Of a stretch of DNA of 64,000 bases, positions 25,976 through 36,206 are shown piece by piece. The notes below the pieces were generated by a model. The model saw only the letters and a program-made list of their open reading frames with translations. It was not told the DNA's origin and searched no databases. The position numbers and the translations under genes were made by a program. Source of the stretch: Thiomicrospira microaerophila (lineage in GTDB: Bacteria; Pseudomonadota; Gammaproteobacteria; Thiomicrospirales; Thiomicrospiraceae). Each line of letters opens with the position of its first letter. The stretch's first letter is position 1. The stretch lies in contig NZ_JYNN01000003.1 in NCBI RefSeq assembly GCF_000934765.1, forward strand, positions 1-64,000. Reading direction: 5' to 3'.

Positions 25976-26048
25976 AAAGCGCTCCATATTTAAATATTAA
26001 AAAATTAGTCGTCGTATTTTGGCACAAGCGCCAATAAAAATCAGCTTT

Positions 26049-27443
26049 TTATTTACCTAAGCCGCCCATACCACCCATGCCGCCTAAGCCACCCATGCCA
26101 GGCGGCAATTTGCCTGCCATGCCGCGCATCATATTTTTAAGGCCGCCCTTTGACATTTTTTTCATCATTTTTTGCATTTGATCAAACTGTTTCAACAACT
26201 TATTGATATCTTGCACCTGCGTACCTGACCCCATCGCGATACGGCGCTTTCTAGACCCTTTTAGGAGCGTTGGAAAGGCGCGCTCTTGGGGTGTCATCGA
26301 ATTAATAATGGCTTCAAGCTTTTTAAACTCACGTTCAGCAAAACCTTCTTGCATCTGGTTTTTTACCTGACTCATGCCGGGCAACTTGCCTAACAAGCCG
26401 CCAATGCCACCCATTGTTTGAATCTGCACCAGCTGCTCACGGAAATCCTCTAAATCAAACTTACCGGTTTTTTGCAGTTTACTGGCAAAGGCCTGGGCTT
26501 TTTTCTGATCAATCTTTGTTTCAGCTTCCTCAATCAGGCTGAGCACATCGCCCATTCCCAAAATACGCCCTGCCATACGGTCTGGGTGAAACAACTCCAA
26601 CGCTTCGGTTTTTTCGCCCGCACCAATAAACTTAATTGGCTTACCGGTTATTTCACGAATCGATAGCGCCGCACCGCCACGCGCATCACCATCGGTTTTA
26701 GTTAAGATAACACCTGTTAAGGGCAAGGCGTCATGGAATGCACGCGCGGTTATTGCCGCATCCTGCCCGGTCATCGCGTCAACCACGAAGAGCGTTTCAA
26801 TCGGCTTGATCGCCTGATGCAGTGCTTTGATTTCATCCATCATGTCGCTATCAACGTGCAATCGGCCGGCGGTATCGACGATTAACACATCCATAAATTG
26901 GCGTTTGGCTTCGCCACGTGCGCGCTCAACAATATCAACCGGTTTTTCATTGGCATTGGAGGGTGAGAACTTTACATCCACTTGTGCCGCTAGGGTTTCA
27001 AGCTGCTTAATCGCTGCCGGACGGTAGACATCCGCCGACACCACCATCACTTTTTTCTTTTCACGCTCTTTTAACCAACGCGCCAACTTGGCCACCGATG
27101 TGGTTTTACCCGCACCCTGTAAACCGGCCACCATAATCACCGCAGGCGGTTCAACTTTAAAGTTTAATGGCTCAACTTCTTTACCCATGGTTTCGGTAAG
27201 TTGCTCGCGGACAATTTTAATGAATGCCTGCCCAGGATTGAGTGACAAGGACACCTCTTGACCGAGTGAGCGCTCTTGCACCTTGGCAATAAACCCTTTT
27301 ACAACAGGTAAAGCCACATCGGCTTCTAATAAAGCACGACGTACATCACGCAAGGCATCTTTTATGTTATCTTCGGTTAATCGCCCTTGCCCACGCAAGG
27401 ACTTCATCGTTTTGGCTAAACGATCGGATAAATTTTCAAACAT
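26049..27443 (-). CDS. ffh: Signal recognition particle protein Ffh
   Basis: 464 aa. The NG domain has GLQGAGKTTSVAKLARWL, the DVYRPAAIKQL box, VIVDTAGRL and the GAGEKTEALELFHPDRMA closing loop. The M domain has the RRIAMGSGTQVQDINKLLKQ signature for 4.5S RNA binding and a methionine-rich groove, ending in tandem GGMGG-type repeats. It binds signal sequences at the ribosome and delivers them to FtsY. A frame extends to 27449, but GAGAG lies 6 nt before the ATG at 27443 and E. coli Ffh also starts at MFDNL. Divergent from ypjD, as in E. coli. Confidence 0.97.
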   Translation of the reverse strand: MFENLSDRLAKTMKSLRGQGRLTEDNIKDALRDVRRALLEADVALPVVKGFIAKVQERSLGQEVSLSLNPGQAFIKIVREQLTETMGKEVEPLNFKVEPPAVIMVAGLQGAGKTTSVAKLARWLKEREKKKVMVVSADVYRPAAIKQLETLAAQVDVKFSPSNANEKPVDIVERARGEAKRQFMDVLIVDTAGRLHVDSDMMDEIKALHQAIKPIETLFVVDAMTGQDAAITARAFHDALPLTGVILTKTDGDARGGAALSIREITGKPIKFIGAGEKTEALELFHPDRMAGRILGMGDVLSLIEEAETKIDQKKAQAFASKLQKTGKFDLEDFREQLVQIQTMGGIGGLLGKLPGMSQVKNQMQEGFAEREFKKLEAIINSMTPQERAFPTLLKGSRKRRIAMGSGTQVQDINKLLKQFDQMQKMMKKMSKGGLKNMMRGMAGKLPPGMGGLGGMGGMGGLGK

Positions 27444-27540
27444 GACCATCTCTCAATTGATTTAAAATTTGTTCTTCTATACACTTTGAATTTGGTTATT
27501 ATAACGGATAACAACCCGACTCACACCCTAAGGAATTTGA

Positions 27541-28338
27541 ATGATTAGTAACTTAAGCGCATTAATGGCTAGTTTGCTTTATTTTATGAGCGCCTATTAT
27601 CTGATGCGCTGTATTCGTAATACTGAAACAGCTGGCCTGTCAATGCGTGTCCCGATTCTGGTCAGCGCCGCCTTTGGTTTAGTTTTGCACACCATTTCAC
27701 TCACGCTGACACTATTTACACAATCAGGCATGATTTTTAGTTTCGGCAACGGCCTCTCCTTAATTGGCTGGATCGGGGTGTTTTCACTGCTAATTATCAG
27801 CTTAAATAAACCGACGGAAAGCCTCGGCGTGTTTATCTTCCCGCTCGCCGCCTGTGTGACGCTGCTCCCCTTGTTTATTGGTCATCCGCATCCGATTGAT
27901 TATAGTTTGGGCTTTCATGTCGTCATATCTATTTTTGCTTACAGTGTGCTTGGCTTAGCCACGGCACAGGCTATTTTATTTTCAATTCAAGAAAAACGTT
28001 TTCAGAAACGAAAGCTAAGCAATTTAATTCGCGCCTTGCCCCCCTTGCAAGTCATGGAAAAAACGTTAATTCAGCTGATTATTTTAGGGTTCATTATTTT
28101 ATCCATCGCTATTTTGAGCGGTGCCTATTTTATTGAAAACTTTTTTGACCAAAAACTCGCACATAAAACCTTTTTCTCTATTTTAGCCTGGTTTACCTAT
28201 GCCTTATTTTTATGGGGCCATTTTCAACGAGGTTGGCGCGGGCAAAAAGCCGCCCGCTATACCGTTTGGGCTTACAGCTTTTTAGCCATTAGCTATATTG
28301 GCACACAAGGGGTATTGATGGTCATGCGCGTGCTTTAG
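27541..28338 (+). CDS. ypjD: Inner membrane protein YpjD, CcsA-like
   Basis: 265 aa with eight or so predicted membrane helices. It contains the HVVISIFAYSVLGLATAQAI region and HFQRGWRGQKAARYTVWAYS near the C-terminus, which mark the cytochrome c assembly (CcsA/ResC-like) fold. The position, divergent from ffh and directly before corB, matches E. coli. The role is not firmly known; haem handling or magnesium-related functions have been proposed for the family. AAGGA lies 6 nt before the ATG. Confidence 0.88.
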   Translation: MISNLSALMASLLYFMSAYYLMRCIRNTETAGLSMRVPILVSAAFGLVLHTISLTLTLFTQSGMIFSFGNGLSLIGWIGVFSLLIISLNKPTESLGVFIFPLAACVTLLPLFIGHPHPIDYSLGFHVVISIFAYSVLGLATAQAILFSIQEKRFQKRKLSNLIRALPPLQVMEKTLIQLIILGFIILSIAILSGAYFIENFFDQKLAHKTFFSILAWFTYALFLWGHFQRGWRGQKAARYTVWAYSFLAISYIGTQGVLMVMRVL

Positions 28339-28359
28339 TGTTAGGCTTTCACAAGAATT

Positions 28360-28368
28360 TGCTATAAT
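28360..28368 (+). promoter_or_regulatory. Extended -10 promoter candidate for corB
   Basis: TGC followed by TATAAT (28363-28368), 32 bp before the corB start. A weak TTAGGC lies 16 bp upstream of the TATAAT in the -35 position. Confidence 0.5.
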
Positions 28369-28399
28369 CGCTTTTCGTTATTAATTAGATGGATTCACT

Positions 28400-29677
28400 T
28401 TGAACGACATACCTCTGCTGTTTTTATTTTTAACCCTTTTTTTGATGGTGTTATTATCCGGCTTCTTTTCCAGCTCAGAAACCAGCTTAATGGCACTCAA
28501 TCGCTACCGCCTCAAACACAAAGCAAATGAGGGACATAAAGCGGCGATCAAGGCGTTACGCTTACTTGAAAAACCCGATCGTTTGTTAGGTGTGATTTTA
28601 CTAGGCAATAACTTTGTTAATATTTTTGCCTCTTCTATTGCAACCATTATCGCTATGCGACTGATGGGCGAAGCGGGTATTGCGATTGCAGCTGGACTCC
28701 TTACCCTTGTTATTTTGATTTTTGCTGAAGTCGCCCCAAAGACCGTTGCGGCGCTCTACCCTGAAAAAATCGCCTTTCGCGCCGTTTATGTGCTTGATCC
28801 GCTTCTTACACTTTTCTCTTCTGTGGTTTGGTTTGTTAATATTGTCGCCAATAACTTCCTCAAACTGTTTAGAATTGATGTCGCTAAAACCAAACAAGAC
28901 CATTCATTGAGCCAAGAAGAGTTGCAAACCCTTATCGATGAAGCCACTGGGCAACTTCCAAAACAGTATCGCGATATGTTGACCAGTATTTTGCGATTGG
29001 AAAGCGTCACGGTCGAAGACGTGATGATACCTAAACAAGAAATATATGCGGTTGATGTCGACCAGCCTTTTGAAGACTTTTTAAAATGCTTACAGCACTC
29101 ACCTTACACCCGAATCCCACTTTATCGGGGCAATCTTGACGAAGACTTTGTGGGCATTCTTAACTTGCGCCGTGCATTGCCTATTTTGATGCGTGATGAA
29201 ATCAGCCTTAAGGACATCATTAAACTCTCGCGCCCAGCTTATTATGTGCCCGAAACCACCGCCCTCAATATGCAGCTGGCCAACTTTAACAAAAATAAGC
29301 GCCGGATGGCATTGATTGTTGATGAGTATGGTGATTTACAAGGTTTATTAACCGTAGAAGACCTACTTGAAGAGATTGTTGGCAAACTGTCTACTGACGC
29401 ACGCACTAAAGAAGTTGAAACGATTGCAATCCATGCCGACGGCTCAATGACGATTGATGCCAGTGAGTTTATTCGTGACCTGAACAAAGACTATATGCTC
29501 GATTTGCCGACTGATGGGCCAAAAACCCTTAACGGACTGGTTCAAGAACAGCTCGAAACACTGCCCCCTGTGGGTACCTGCATTCGTGTTGGCAATTACA
29601 CGCTTGAGGTACTGGAGGTCTCGCAAAACGCGATTGAAACGATTAAAATCACACTTTTAACCCCCCCAACAAAGTAG
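28400..29677 (+). CDS. corB: CNNM/HlyC-CorC family membrane protein CorB
   Basis: 425 aa. An N-terminal DUF21 (CNNM) membrane domain (LLSGFFSSSETSLMALNRYR, LLGNNFVNIFASSIATIIAM) is followed by a pair of CBS domains (VMIPKQEIYAVDVDQPF, ALIVDEYGDLQGLLTVEDLL) and a C-terminal CorC/HlyC domain. It resembles E. coli CorB (YfjD), linked to magnesium/cobalt efflux. The frame starts with TTG at 28400; no in-frame ATG keeps the first helix, and GGAT precedes at a plausible distance. Confidence 0.92.
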   Translation: MNDIPLLFLFLTLFLMVLLSGFFSSSETSLMALNRYRLKHKANEGHKAAIKALRLLEKPDRLLGVILLGNNFVNIFASSIATIIAMRLMGEAGIAIAAGLLTLVILIFAEVAPKTVAALYPEKIAFRAVYVLDPLLTLFSSVVWFVNIVANNFLKLFRIDVAKTKQDHSLSQEELQTLIDEATGQLPKQYRDMLTSILRLESVTVEDVMIPKQEIYAVDVDQPFEDFLKCLQHSPYTRIPLYRGNLDEDFVGILNLRRALPILMRDEISLKDIIKLSRPAYYVPETTALNMQLANFNKNKRRMALIVDEYGDLQGLLTVEDLLEEIVGKLSTDARTKEVETIAIHADGSMTIDASEFIRDLNKDYMLDLPTDGPKTLNGLVQEQLETLPPVGTCIRVGNYTLEVLEVSQNAIETIKITLLTPPTK

Positions 29678-29687
29678 TTAAGAAAAC

Positions 29688-30503
29688 ATGCAAAACCCAT
29701 TTATCGACAACCAGGCCTGGTTGCAACTTCAAACCGGCATGACGCAGATTGCACAACAAGAAATCATGTCACGCTTTAACAAAGTGGGCTATGAGCTAAA
29801 AGCGGATGGTAGCTTGCTTACCGAAGCGGATACCGCCATGCAAACGGCGATGACCCGGTTTTTACAACAAAACTGGCCACAATTTGCACTGCTTGGTGAA
29901 GAATCTGACAAACAAGAACAGCAGGCGGCGCTGGACGCTGAGCAAGGATGTTGGATTTTAGACCCGATTGATGGCACCACCAACTTTGCCAATGGCATCG
30001 CCTTTTTCAGTGTCTCACTGGCATTAATGATCAAAGGCGAGCTGGTGCTAGGATTGGTGTATGACCCTGCCAAAAACGAGCTATTTTCGGCTCGACTAGG
30101 GATGGGCGCTTACCTTAATGGGCAATCCATTAAGACGGAACAACACTTACGCAGCTTAAAAGAATGCGTGGGAGTTATTGACTTTAAACGCCTCGATGAT
30201 ATGTTAGCGACGGCTCTGGCGATCCAAGCGCCCTACGCCTCGCAGCGTAGCTTTGGTTCAGTGGCGTTGGATTGGTGCTGGATGGCCGCCGGACGTGGTC
30301 AGCTTTATTTACATGGCAATCAGAGCTTGTGGGACTATGCTGCAGGCTGGCTCATACTTAATGAAGCCGGCGGCGCCAGCATTAGCCTAGACGGCCAACC
30401 CGTGTTAGCCAAAAAAATTGGCAAGCGCCCTGCGATTGCCGCCAGCAACGCAAGCCTTTTAACCACATGGAAAGATTGGATTGATCGCCATAACGAGGAC
30501 TAG
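29688..30503 (+). CDS. Inositol monophosphatase family protein (SuhB-like)
   Basis: 271 aa. The Li-sensitive phosphatase motifs are present: LLGEES, the metal site WILDPIDGTTNFANG and the C-terminal LWDYAAGWLILNEAGG. It hydrolyses a phosphomonoester such as inositol-1-phosphate, although bacterial members also include histidinol phosphatases and PAP phosphatases. A histidinol-phosphatase role (HisN type) is possible because his genes lie in the window, but the sequence does not decide it. It begins 10 bp after corB. The palindrome lies at codons 8-11 (DNQAWLQL). Confidence 0.85.
   Translation: MQNPFIDNQAWLQLQTGMTQIAQQEIMSRFNKVGYELKADGSLLTEADTAMQTAMTRFLQQNWPQFALLGEESDKQEQQAALDAEQGCWILDPIDGTTNFANGIAFFSVSLALMIKGELVLGLVYDPAKNELFSARLGMGAYLNGQSIKTEQHLRSLKECVGVIDFKRLDDMLATALAIQAPYASQRSFGSVALDWCWMAAGRGQLYLHGNQSLWDYAAGWLILNEAGGASISLDGQPVLAKKIGKRPAIAASNASLLTTWKDWIDRHNED
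29710..29721. repeat. Dispersed palindrome ACCAGGCCTGGT, copy 9
   Basis: Within the first 12 codons of the inositol monophosphatase gene, read as NQAWL; full AACCAGGCCTGGTT form. Confidence 0.85.
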
Positions 30504-30568
30504 GCGCCTATCGGACTAAATCAATCGGCTGCCAAAAAGCAGGATTGGGCTATTTTTCGCGTCAATCC

Positions 30569-32809
30569 TTAAACCTGACTCCACTTCCATAGCGCGCGTT
30601 TAAGCGCGTGTATATCGATAGGCTTGGTTAAATAGTCGTTCATACCGGCATCCAACACCCTTTCTTTATCACCGCTTAACGCATTCGCGGTCAGTGCAAT
30701 CACCGGTATGGTGGCCTTCACATTGTCGCCCAGCGCACGTATACGCTTGGTCGCCTCTAATCCATCGAGTTCAGGCATTTGCATATCCATTAAAATTAAA
30801 TCAAAATCACGCTGCGCTAATTGCTTTAGCGCCTCAAGGCCATTATTGGCTAGGGTGATTTTGTGTCCTAACTTGGTTAAAATCGCGCGAATCAACATTT
30901 GATTCGACAGATTATCTTCAGCCACTAAAATATCTAGCGGACGCTGTTCATCGAAGTTTTGGGTCAAATTGGCTTCGTCTACCGCTTTCGATGCCGCCGC
31001 CGGCGTGGGAATTTCAAACCAAAAGCAGCTTCCTTTACCTACCTCACTATCTACGCCGATTTGCCCCTTCATGGCTTCAACCAACTTTTTACAAATCGCT
31101 AAACCTAGACCGGTTCCACCGTATTTGCGTGTTGTTGAGCTATCCGCTTGCATAAACTCACTAAACAGCTTACCAATATTTTGTTGCGCAATCCCAATAC
31201 CCGTATCTCTAATTTCAAAGCGACCATAACCTGGCGTTTTTTTGCTCAGAGAAACCCTCAAGGTCACCGAGCCCTTTTCCGTAAACTTAATTGAATTCCC
31301 CATTAAATTTAATAACACCTGGCGTAATCGCGCTTCGTCTCCCCAAATAAACGGCGCAAGTTCAGCGGCGTAGTCGGTTTTAAACAGGAGGCCTTTCATT
31401 TGAGCTTCTGGACCTAAAATAGACGCCACCGTTTCTAACTGTTCAAATAAACTAAACGCACGATGCTCTAACTGCATTTGTCCAGAGTCAAGTTTATTGA
31501 AATCTAAAATATCATTAATAAGGTAAAGGAGATGCTCGCCTGAACGCTTGATCATTTGCATTTGCTGAATTTGTTCCTTGCGCAGATCTGAGTCCAGTAA
31601 CAAGGAAGACGTACCAATGACCGCATTTAAGGGTGTTCGGATTTCATGACTCATCACCGATAAGAAGTCAGACTTAGCTTTGGTGGCATCTTCGGCCGCC
31701 AGTTTTGCAGAACGTAAATCCTCTTCCATTTTATAACGCTCAGTAATATCTAAGGCAAAACCTAACAGCCACGTTGAACTTGTTTGATCTAAGTTTTGAA
31801 TCGTTACCGGACCACGCCCAGTCATAAAACAATGTGGCTGACCATCTACTATTCGCTTTTGCTCAGACATTAGTAACTTACCCGCTTCTCTTGCTTGAGC
31901 GTCTAGCTGAATGTTTTGGCGTGCCATTTCAGTTGAAAAAATCTCAAAATCCGTTCGACCTATTGCTTTATTACGACTAACCCCTGTCAGCGCTTCAGTT
32001 TGCTTACTAAAGAAACGAAAACAACCATGACCATCCTTAACGTAGATGCTAACTGGTAAGGCATCAAAAATTTGCTCAATAAGGGACTCTCGTTGATAAA
32101 CGGTCTGCTCGGTACGCTTTTGCTCCGAAATATCACGCAAAGAGCCCACCAATCGCATCGGCAAATCTGTTTCGGGCTCCCATTGTGCACGCCCTGTTAA
32201 TTTTAGCCAGATATACTGTCCATTACTGGATCTTAACCTAAAATCTAAGTTCAGCGGCCACTTGGTTTCCAAGTGCGCATCAATTTCCTCGGCAACTAAA
32301 TTGACATCCTGCGGATGAATCCGCGCCATCAACGCTTGCTTCGTATTTCCCATCTCAACAGGTGAGACTTCACAAATCTTATAGGTTAAATCCGTATAAT
32401 GAATCTTATCCTCTAACAAGTCCCAATCAAACAGTGCCAGCCCAGCCGCTTCTATCGCGTTATGACACACCGCTTCATCATATTTGGCAACCTCTAAGCG
32501 AACATCTTCTTCCGTATTAGATAGAAATTGAAGAATAAAGCCATCTTGGTAGTGGTTTAAAATAAACTGATAGGCTTGCACCCCTTGAAGGGGAAAGTGC
32601 TTAAAACTTTTGGCTGACAGGGTTTGTAACGCAGACAGCAGGCGCAGCTTTAACTCAACATCCAGATTGATATCATATTCGCCCCACAGCATTCTCGCGG
32701 TCGGGTTTTGCCATAAAATTTGCCAGTCGGCATCATTTTGACGCTGAATAAAGGCGACGGCCAATTCTGAGTCTTGATATAGGTCAATTAAAGCGGCGTT
32801 TACGTCCAT
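30569..32809 (-). CDS. Hybrid sensor histidine kinase, PAS-PAS-HisKA-HATPase-REC
   Basis: 746 aa and no membrane helix. An N-terminal region without clear homology (1-110) is followed by PAS domains at about 118-231 (PAS-3 type, IHPQDVNLV and [19 protein letters not shown]) and 240-356 ([20 protein letters not shown]). HisKA has the phospho-accepting His388 in [13 protein letters not shown]. HATPase follows with [17 protein letters not shown] and [15 protein letters not shown]. The C-terminal receiver has the acceptor Asp at about 675 ([13 protein letters not shown]). It is orphan: no HPt or output gene is adjacent. The signal may be intracellular. Confidence 0.92.
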   Translation of the reverse strand: MDVNAALIDLYQDSELAVAFIQRQNDADWQILWQNPTARMLWGEYDINLDVELKLRLLSALQTLSAKSFKHFPLQGVQAYQFILNHYQDGFILQFLSNTEEDVRLEVAKYDEAVCHNAIEAAGLALFDWDLLEDKIHYTDLTYKICEVSPVEMGNTKQALMARIHPQDVNLVAEEIDAHLETKWPLNLDFRLRSSNGQYIWLKLTGRAQWEPETDLPMRLVGSLRDISEQKRTEQTVYQRESLIEQIFDALPVSIYVKDGHGCFRFFSKQTEALTGVSRNKAIGRTDFEIFSTEMARQNIQLDAQAREAGKLLMSEQKRIVDGQPHCFMTGRGPVTIQNLDQTSSTWLLGFALDITERYKMEEDLRSAKLAAEDATKAKSDFLSVMSHEIRTPLNAVIGTSSLLLDSDLRKEQIQQMQMIKRSGEHLLYLINDILDFNKLDSGQMQLEHRAFSLFEQLETVASILGPEAQMKGLLFKTDYAAELAPFIWGDEARLRQVLLNLMGNSIKFTEKGSVTLRVSLSKKTPGYGRFEIRDTGIGIAQQNIGKLFSEFMQADSSTTRKYGGTGLGLAICKKLVEAMKGQIGVDSEVGKGSCFWFEIPTPAAASKAVDEANLTQNFDEQRPLDILVAEDNLSNQMLIRAILTKLGHKITLANNGLEALKQLAQRDFDLILMDMQMPELDGLEATKRIRALGDNVKATIPVIALTANALSGDKERVLDAGMNDYLTKPIDIHALKRALWKWSQV

Positions 32810-32872
32810 GTACTTTTCTCAATATTTTTTGAACATTCTAGTCTATTTTAACCCACAATAGAAAGCGCAGGG

Positions 32873-34240
32873 TTAACTTAAGTGCGTTAAAGCATCTGAC
32901 AAGCGTGTTACACCAATCAATTCCATACCCGCAACACCGCCCTTCGGAATGTTCGCCAAGGGAACAATCGCCCGCTTAAAACCATGTTTAGCCGCTTCAA
33001 AAATACGCTCCTGACCACTGGGTACGGGTCGAATTTCACCAGCCAACCCCACTTCGCCAAATACAACTAAACCGTTATCTAGCGGCTTATTACGCATGCT
33101 TGAGAGAATAGCTAACAACAGCGTTAAATCAGCACTGGTTTCAGTCACCTTTATCCCACCCACTACATTGACATAAACATCTTGATCCGCCGCTTGAATA
33201 CCGCCATGGCGGTGCATCACAGCTAACAACATCGCAATACGATTCGAATCAATACCGACACTCACGCGTCTCGGGCTGCCATAAGGCGAATCATCAACGA
33301 GCGCTTGCAACTCAACCAACAGCGGTCGGGACCCCTCCCAAATAACCATCACCACCGAACCGGCAGCCGGCTCAGAACCGCGAGATAAAAAAATGGCGGA
33401 GGGGTTCTTCACTTGCTTTAAACCCAACTCGGTCATCGCAAACACACCCAACTCATTCACCGCGCCAAAGCGGTTTTTAATCGCACGGAGCGTCCGGAAA
33501 CGACTGTCTGACTGCCCTTCCAAGAACAAAACGCTATCCACAATGTGCTCCAACACTCTAGGGCCAGCGACTTCGCCTGATTTAGTAACATGCCCAACTA
33601 AAAAAACGGCAATATTATGCTGTTTGGCAAACCGCGTTAAATAGGCGGCAGACTCTCTTACTTGCGTCACCCCGCCAGCGGCTGTTCCTAGTTCAGCAAG
33701 CTGCATCGTCTGAATAGAGTCCACCACCATCACCTTGGGCTGTTCTTGTTGTGCAAAGTTCATAATTTGCTCAACCTCTGTTTCTGCCAACAATCTAAGT
33801 TTAGCCTGCGGCAATTGCATACGCTGTGCACGCATCACCACCTGTTGTAATGACTCCTCACCCGTCACATAGAGCACGGGCATCGTTTGACTTAAGCCAC
33901 ACATCACCTGCAACAAAATCGAGGACTTACCCACCCCGGGATCACCACCAATTAGCACCACAGAGCCGGGTACAATCCCACCACCGAGCACACGATCAAG
34001 TTCAGACATCCCGGTAGTAAAACGTGGCACCTCCGATAGTTCAATCTCCAGCGCCGAGAGCACTTTGTTTGAACGTGTACCGCTATAGCTTGCAGAGGTC
34101 CGCGTGGCGGCCTTGGGCGATGACGACAATCTGAGCTCCTTGAGCGTATTCCATTCACCGCATTCGGCGCATTGCCCTTGCCATTTTGAATGCTCGCCGC
34201 CACACTCGGTGCAAACGAAAACCGTTTTTGCTTTTGCCAC
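32873..34240 (-). CDS. radA: DNA repair protein RadA (Sms)
   Basis: 455 aa. N-terminal zinc finger CTECGGEHSKWQGQCAECGE (two CxxC pairs), RecA-like core with Walker A GGDPGVGKSS, the RadA-specific KNRFG motif (IKNRFGAVNELGVFAM) and a C-terminal Lon-protease-like domain. RadA is a DnaB-like branch-migration helicase in recombination. It lies downstream of petC and its terminator, so it likely has its own promoter. Confidence 0.97.
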   Translation of the reverse strand: MAKAKTVFVCTECGGEHSKWQGQCAECGEWNTLKELRLSSSPKAATRTSASYSGTRSNKVLSALEIELSEVPRFTTGMSELDRVLGGGIVPGSVVLIGGDPGVGKSSILLQVMCGLSQTMPVLYVTGEESLQQVVMRAQRMQLPQAKLRLLAETEVEQIMNFAQQEQPKVMVVDSIQTMQLAELGTAAGGVTQVRESAAYLTRFAKQHNIAVFLVGHVTKSGEVAGPRVLEHIVDSVLFLEGQSDSRFRTLRAIKNRFGAVNELGVFAMTELGLKQVKNPSAIFLSRGSEPAAGSVVMVIWEGSRPLLVELQALVDDSPYGSPRRVSVGIDSNRIAMLLAVMHRHGGIQAADQDVYVNVVGGIKVTETSADLTLLLAILSSMRNKPLDNGLVVFGEVGLAGEIRPVPSGQERIFEAAKHGFKRAIVPLANIPKGGVAGMELIGVTRLSDALTHLS

Positions 34241-34254
34241 AAACGTCTCCCAAA

Positions 34255-34277
34255 CAAAAAAGCCCGCAAAGCGGGCT
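34255..34277 (-). terminator. Rho-independent terminator of the petABC operon
   Basis: On the minus strand AGCCCGC TTT GCGGGCT (34277-34261) is followed by a T-run (complement of 34261-34256), about 20 bp beyond the petC stop at 34297. The stem also has T-rich/A-rich flanks on both sides. Confidence 0.85.
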
Positions 34278-34296
34278 TAAAAAAACAACGATTACA

Positions 34297-34968
34297 TTAG
34301 TGTTTGATGTCTTTCCAATATTCGCGTTTAAGCAAATAGGTGAGCACCAACAGCACCAATAGGAAAAGGATGACCTTCCAACCTAAGTCCCAACGCTGAA
34401 CCTTGGAAGGCTCACCGACATAGTCAAGAAAGTTTACGATATCCGTTGTCGCTTGATCATAGGCTTCGTCACTAGCATGACGCTTCAAACCCTCAAGCAC
34501 GTTAGGCATCGACGTCCCCGTTAGCACTTTATTATTCCACTTGCCTTCCTCTTCTTCATAATAGCCGCGAATAAAAGTATAGATATAATCATTACCTTTG
34601 ACACGCGTAAGCAAGGACAAATCAGGCGCTTCGATGCCAAACAGGTCTTGAGACACGCCTGGCTCCATACGTGTTTTAACATAATCAACCGCTTTAGCTT
34701 GATTAAAAGCCATGTTTTCAATCGCTTGCTCATCCGTCCAACCTATATCACGCGCTATACGGTTATAGCGAATAAGCTCAACGGAATGGCATGCCATACA
34801 ATAGTTTGCGAACAAAACAGCACCGCGCTGAAGAGACTCTTGGTCGCGCACGTTATTATTGACTTTTTCAAGCTCAATATTGTAACCGGGTGCCGCATGC
34901 ACCAATCCAAAGGGGAGCATCATAACGGCAAGCATCAAACTTAGTTTACGTAAGAATGTGTTTTTCAT
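34297..34968 (-). CDS. petC: Cytochrome c1 of the bc1 complex
   Basis: 223 aa. Signal peptide (LRKLSLMLAVMMLPFGLVHA) then a haem c site YCMACHSVELIRYNRIARDI (CxxCH at 57-61), TRMEPGVSQDLFGIEAPDLS, TSMPNVLEGL with the likely axial methionine, and a C-terminal membrane anchor (VILFLLVLLVLTYLLKREYW). Accepts electrons from the Rieske protein and passes them to a periplasmic cytochrome c. Start overlaps the petB stop (TAATG). Confidence 0.96.
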   Translation of the reverse strand: MKNTFLRKLSLMLAVMMLPFGLVHAAPGYNIELEKVNNNVRDQESLQRGAVLFANYCMACHSVELIRYNRIARDIGWTDEQAIENMAFNQAKAVDYVKTRMEPGVSQDLFGIEAPDLSLLTRVKGNDYIYTFIRGYYEEEEGKWNNKVLTGTSMPNVLEGLKRHASDEAYDQATTDIVNFLDYVGEPSKVQRWDLGWKVILFLLVLLVLTYLLKREYWKDIKH

Positions 34969-36206
34969 TAGGTAGTCCTCTCGGGTACTGGCTTCGTCTT
35001 TTCGTTTACCGATGTGAAGGGTAAAACAATAAAGAAAGCAAAATAAAGGATTGTAAATATTTGCGCAAGCTTCGTGTATAGCGGCGTTGAAGGCAAGGCA
35101 CCGAGTACACCTAATACAATAAAGCTGATCACTAACATGGTTAACAAAAGCTTGTACGAGTTACCACGATAGCGGATAGAGCGGACTTTGCAACGGTCCA
35201 ACCAAGGCATCGCAAATAACACCGCAATCGACAAGCCCATCGCCGCAACACCTAAGAATGGATCTGGCACCGCACGCAATATGGCATAGAACGGAGTAAA
35301 ATACCAAACAGGTGCAATATGATCCGGTGTTTTCAAGGGATCTGCAGGCTCAAAGTTAGGTGCTTCAATAAAGTGACCACCGCCATCAGGGAAGTAGAAC
35401 ACAATAATCGCAAAGAAAATTAAGAACATCACCGCACCAAACGAATCTTTAACGGTGTAATAAGGGTGAAAGGGCACACCATCTAAAGGTAAGCCTTCAG
35501 GACTCTTATGTTTTTTAATATCGGTACCGTCTGGATTGTTTGAACCTACTTTGTGCAAAGCGACAATGTGCATAAATACCAGCAACACCAATACTAATGG
35601 CAATGCAATGACATGCAATGCAAAGAAACGGTTAAGGGTTGCATCGGAGATGATATAGTCACCGCGAATCCATAATGCCAAATCAGGACCGATAAAAGGA
35701 ATCGTGCTGAACAAGGAGATAATTACCTGTGCACCCCAATAGGACATTTGACCCCAAGGTAACATGTAGCCCATAAAGGCTTCGGCCATCAAGACCACAA
35801 AAATCAACATGCCGATTAACCAAACCAACTCACGAGGTTGCTTAAAAGAACCATAGAGCAAGGCACGCATCATATGAAGGTAGACAACAATGAAGAAGGC
35901 AGATGCCCCCGTGGTATGAATATAACGAATTAACCAGCCCCACTGAACATCACGCATGATGTACTCGACAGAAACAAACGCATCATCCGCTGAGGGTTTA
36001 TAGCTCATCGCTAACCAAATACCGGACACAATCATAATGACCAGTGTTAACAGAGCAAAAGAACCAAAAAAATACCAGAAATTAAAGTTTTTCGGCGCAT
36101 AGTACTCGGCGACATGCGCATTCCATGTTTCAATTAATGGAAATCGATCATCCACCCATTTCAGTAAGCCACCTGGCTCACTGACTTTTTTATTGACTTC
36201 AGACAT
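34968..36206 (-). CDS. petB: Cytochrome b of the bc1 complex
   Basis: 412 aa with eight membrane helices. Haem-ligand helices are visible (LIRYIHTTGASAFFIVVYLH and RFFALHVIALPLVLVLLVFM with MHIVALHKVG), and the quinol-site PEWY-type motif appears as PVWYFTPFYAILRAVP, where Glu is replaced by Val, a known variation outside mitochondria. It oxidises quinol and splits electrons between haem bL/bH and the Rieske cluster. Both junctions in the operon are 1-bp TAATG overlaps. Confidence 0.96.
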   Translation of the reverse strand: MSEVNKKVSEPGGLLKWVDDRFPLIETWNAHVAEYYAPKNFNFWYFFGSFALLTLVIMIVSGIWLAMSYKPSADDAFVSVEYIMRDVQWGWLIRYIHTTGASAFFIVVYLHMMRALLYGSFKQPRELVWLIGMLIFVVLMAEAFMGYMLPWGQMSYWGAQVIISLFSTIPFIGPDLALWIRGDYIISDATLNRFFALHVIALPLVLVLLVFMHIVALHKVGSNNPDGTDIKKHKSPEGLPLDGVPFHPYYTVKDSFGAVMFLIFFAIIVFYFPDGGGHFIEAPNFEPADPLKTPDHIAPVWYFTPFYAILRAVPDPFLGVAAMGLSIAVLFAMPWLDRCKVRSIRYRGNSYKLLLTMLVISFIVLGVLGALPSTPLYTKLAQIFTILYFAFFIVLPFTSVNEKTKPVPERTT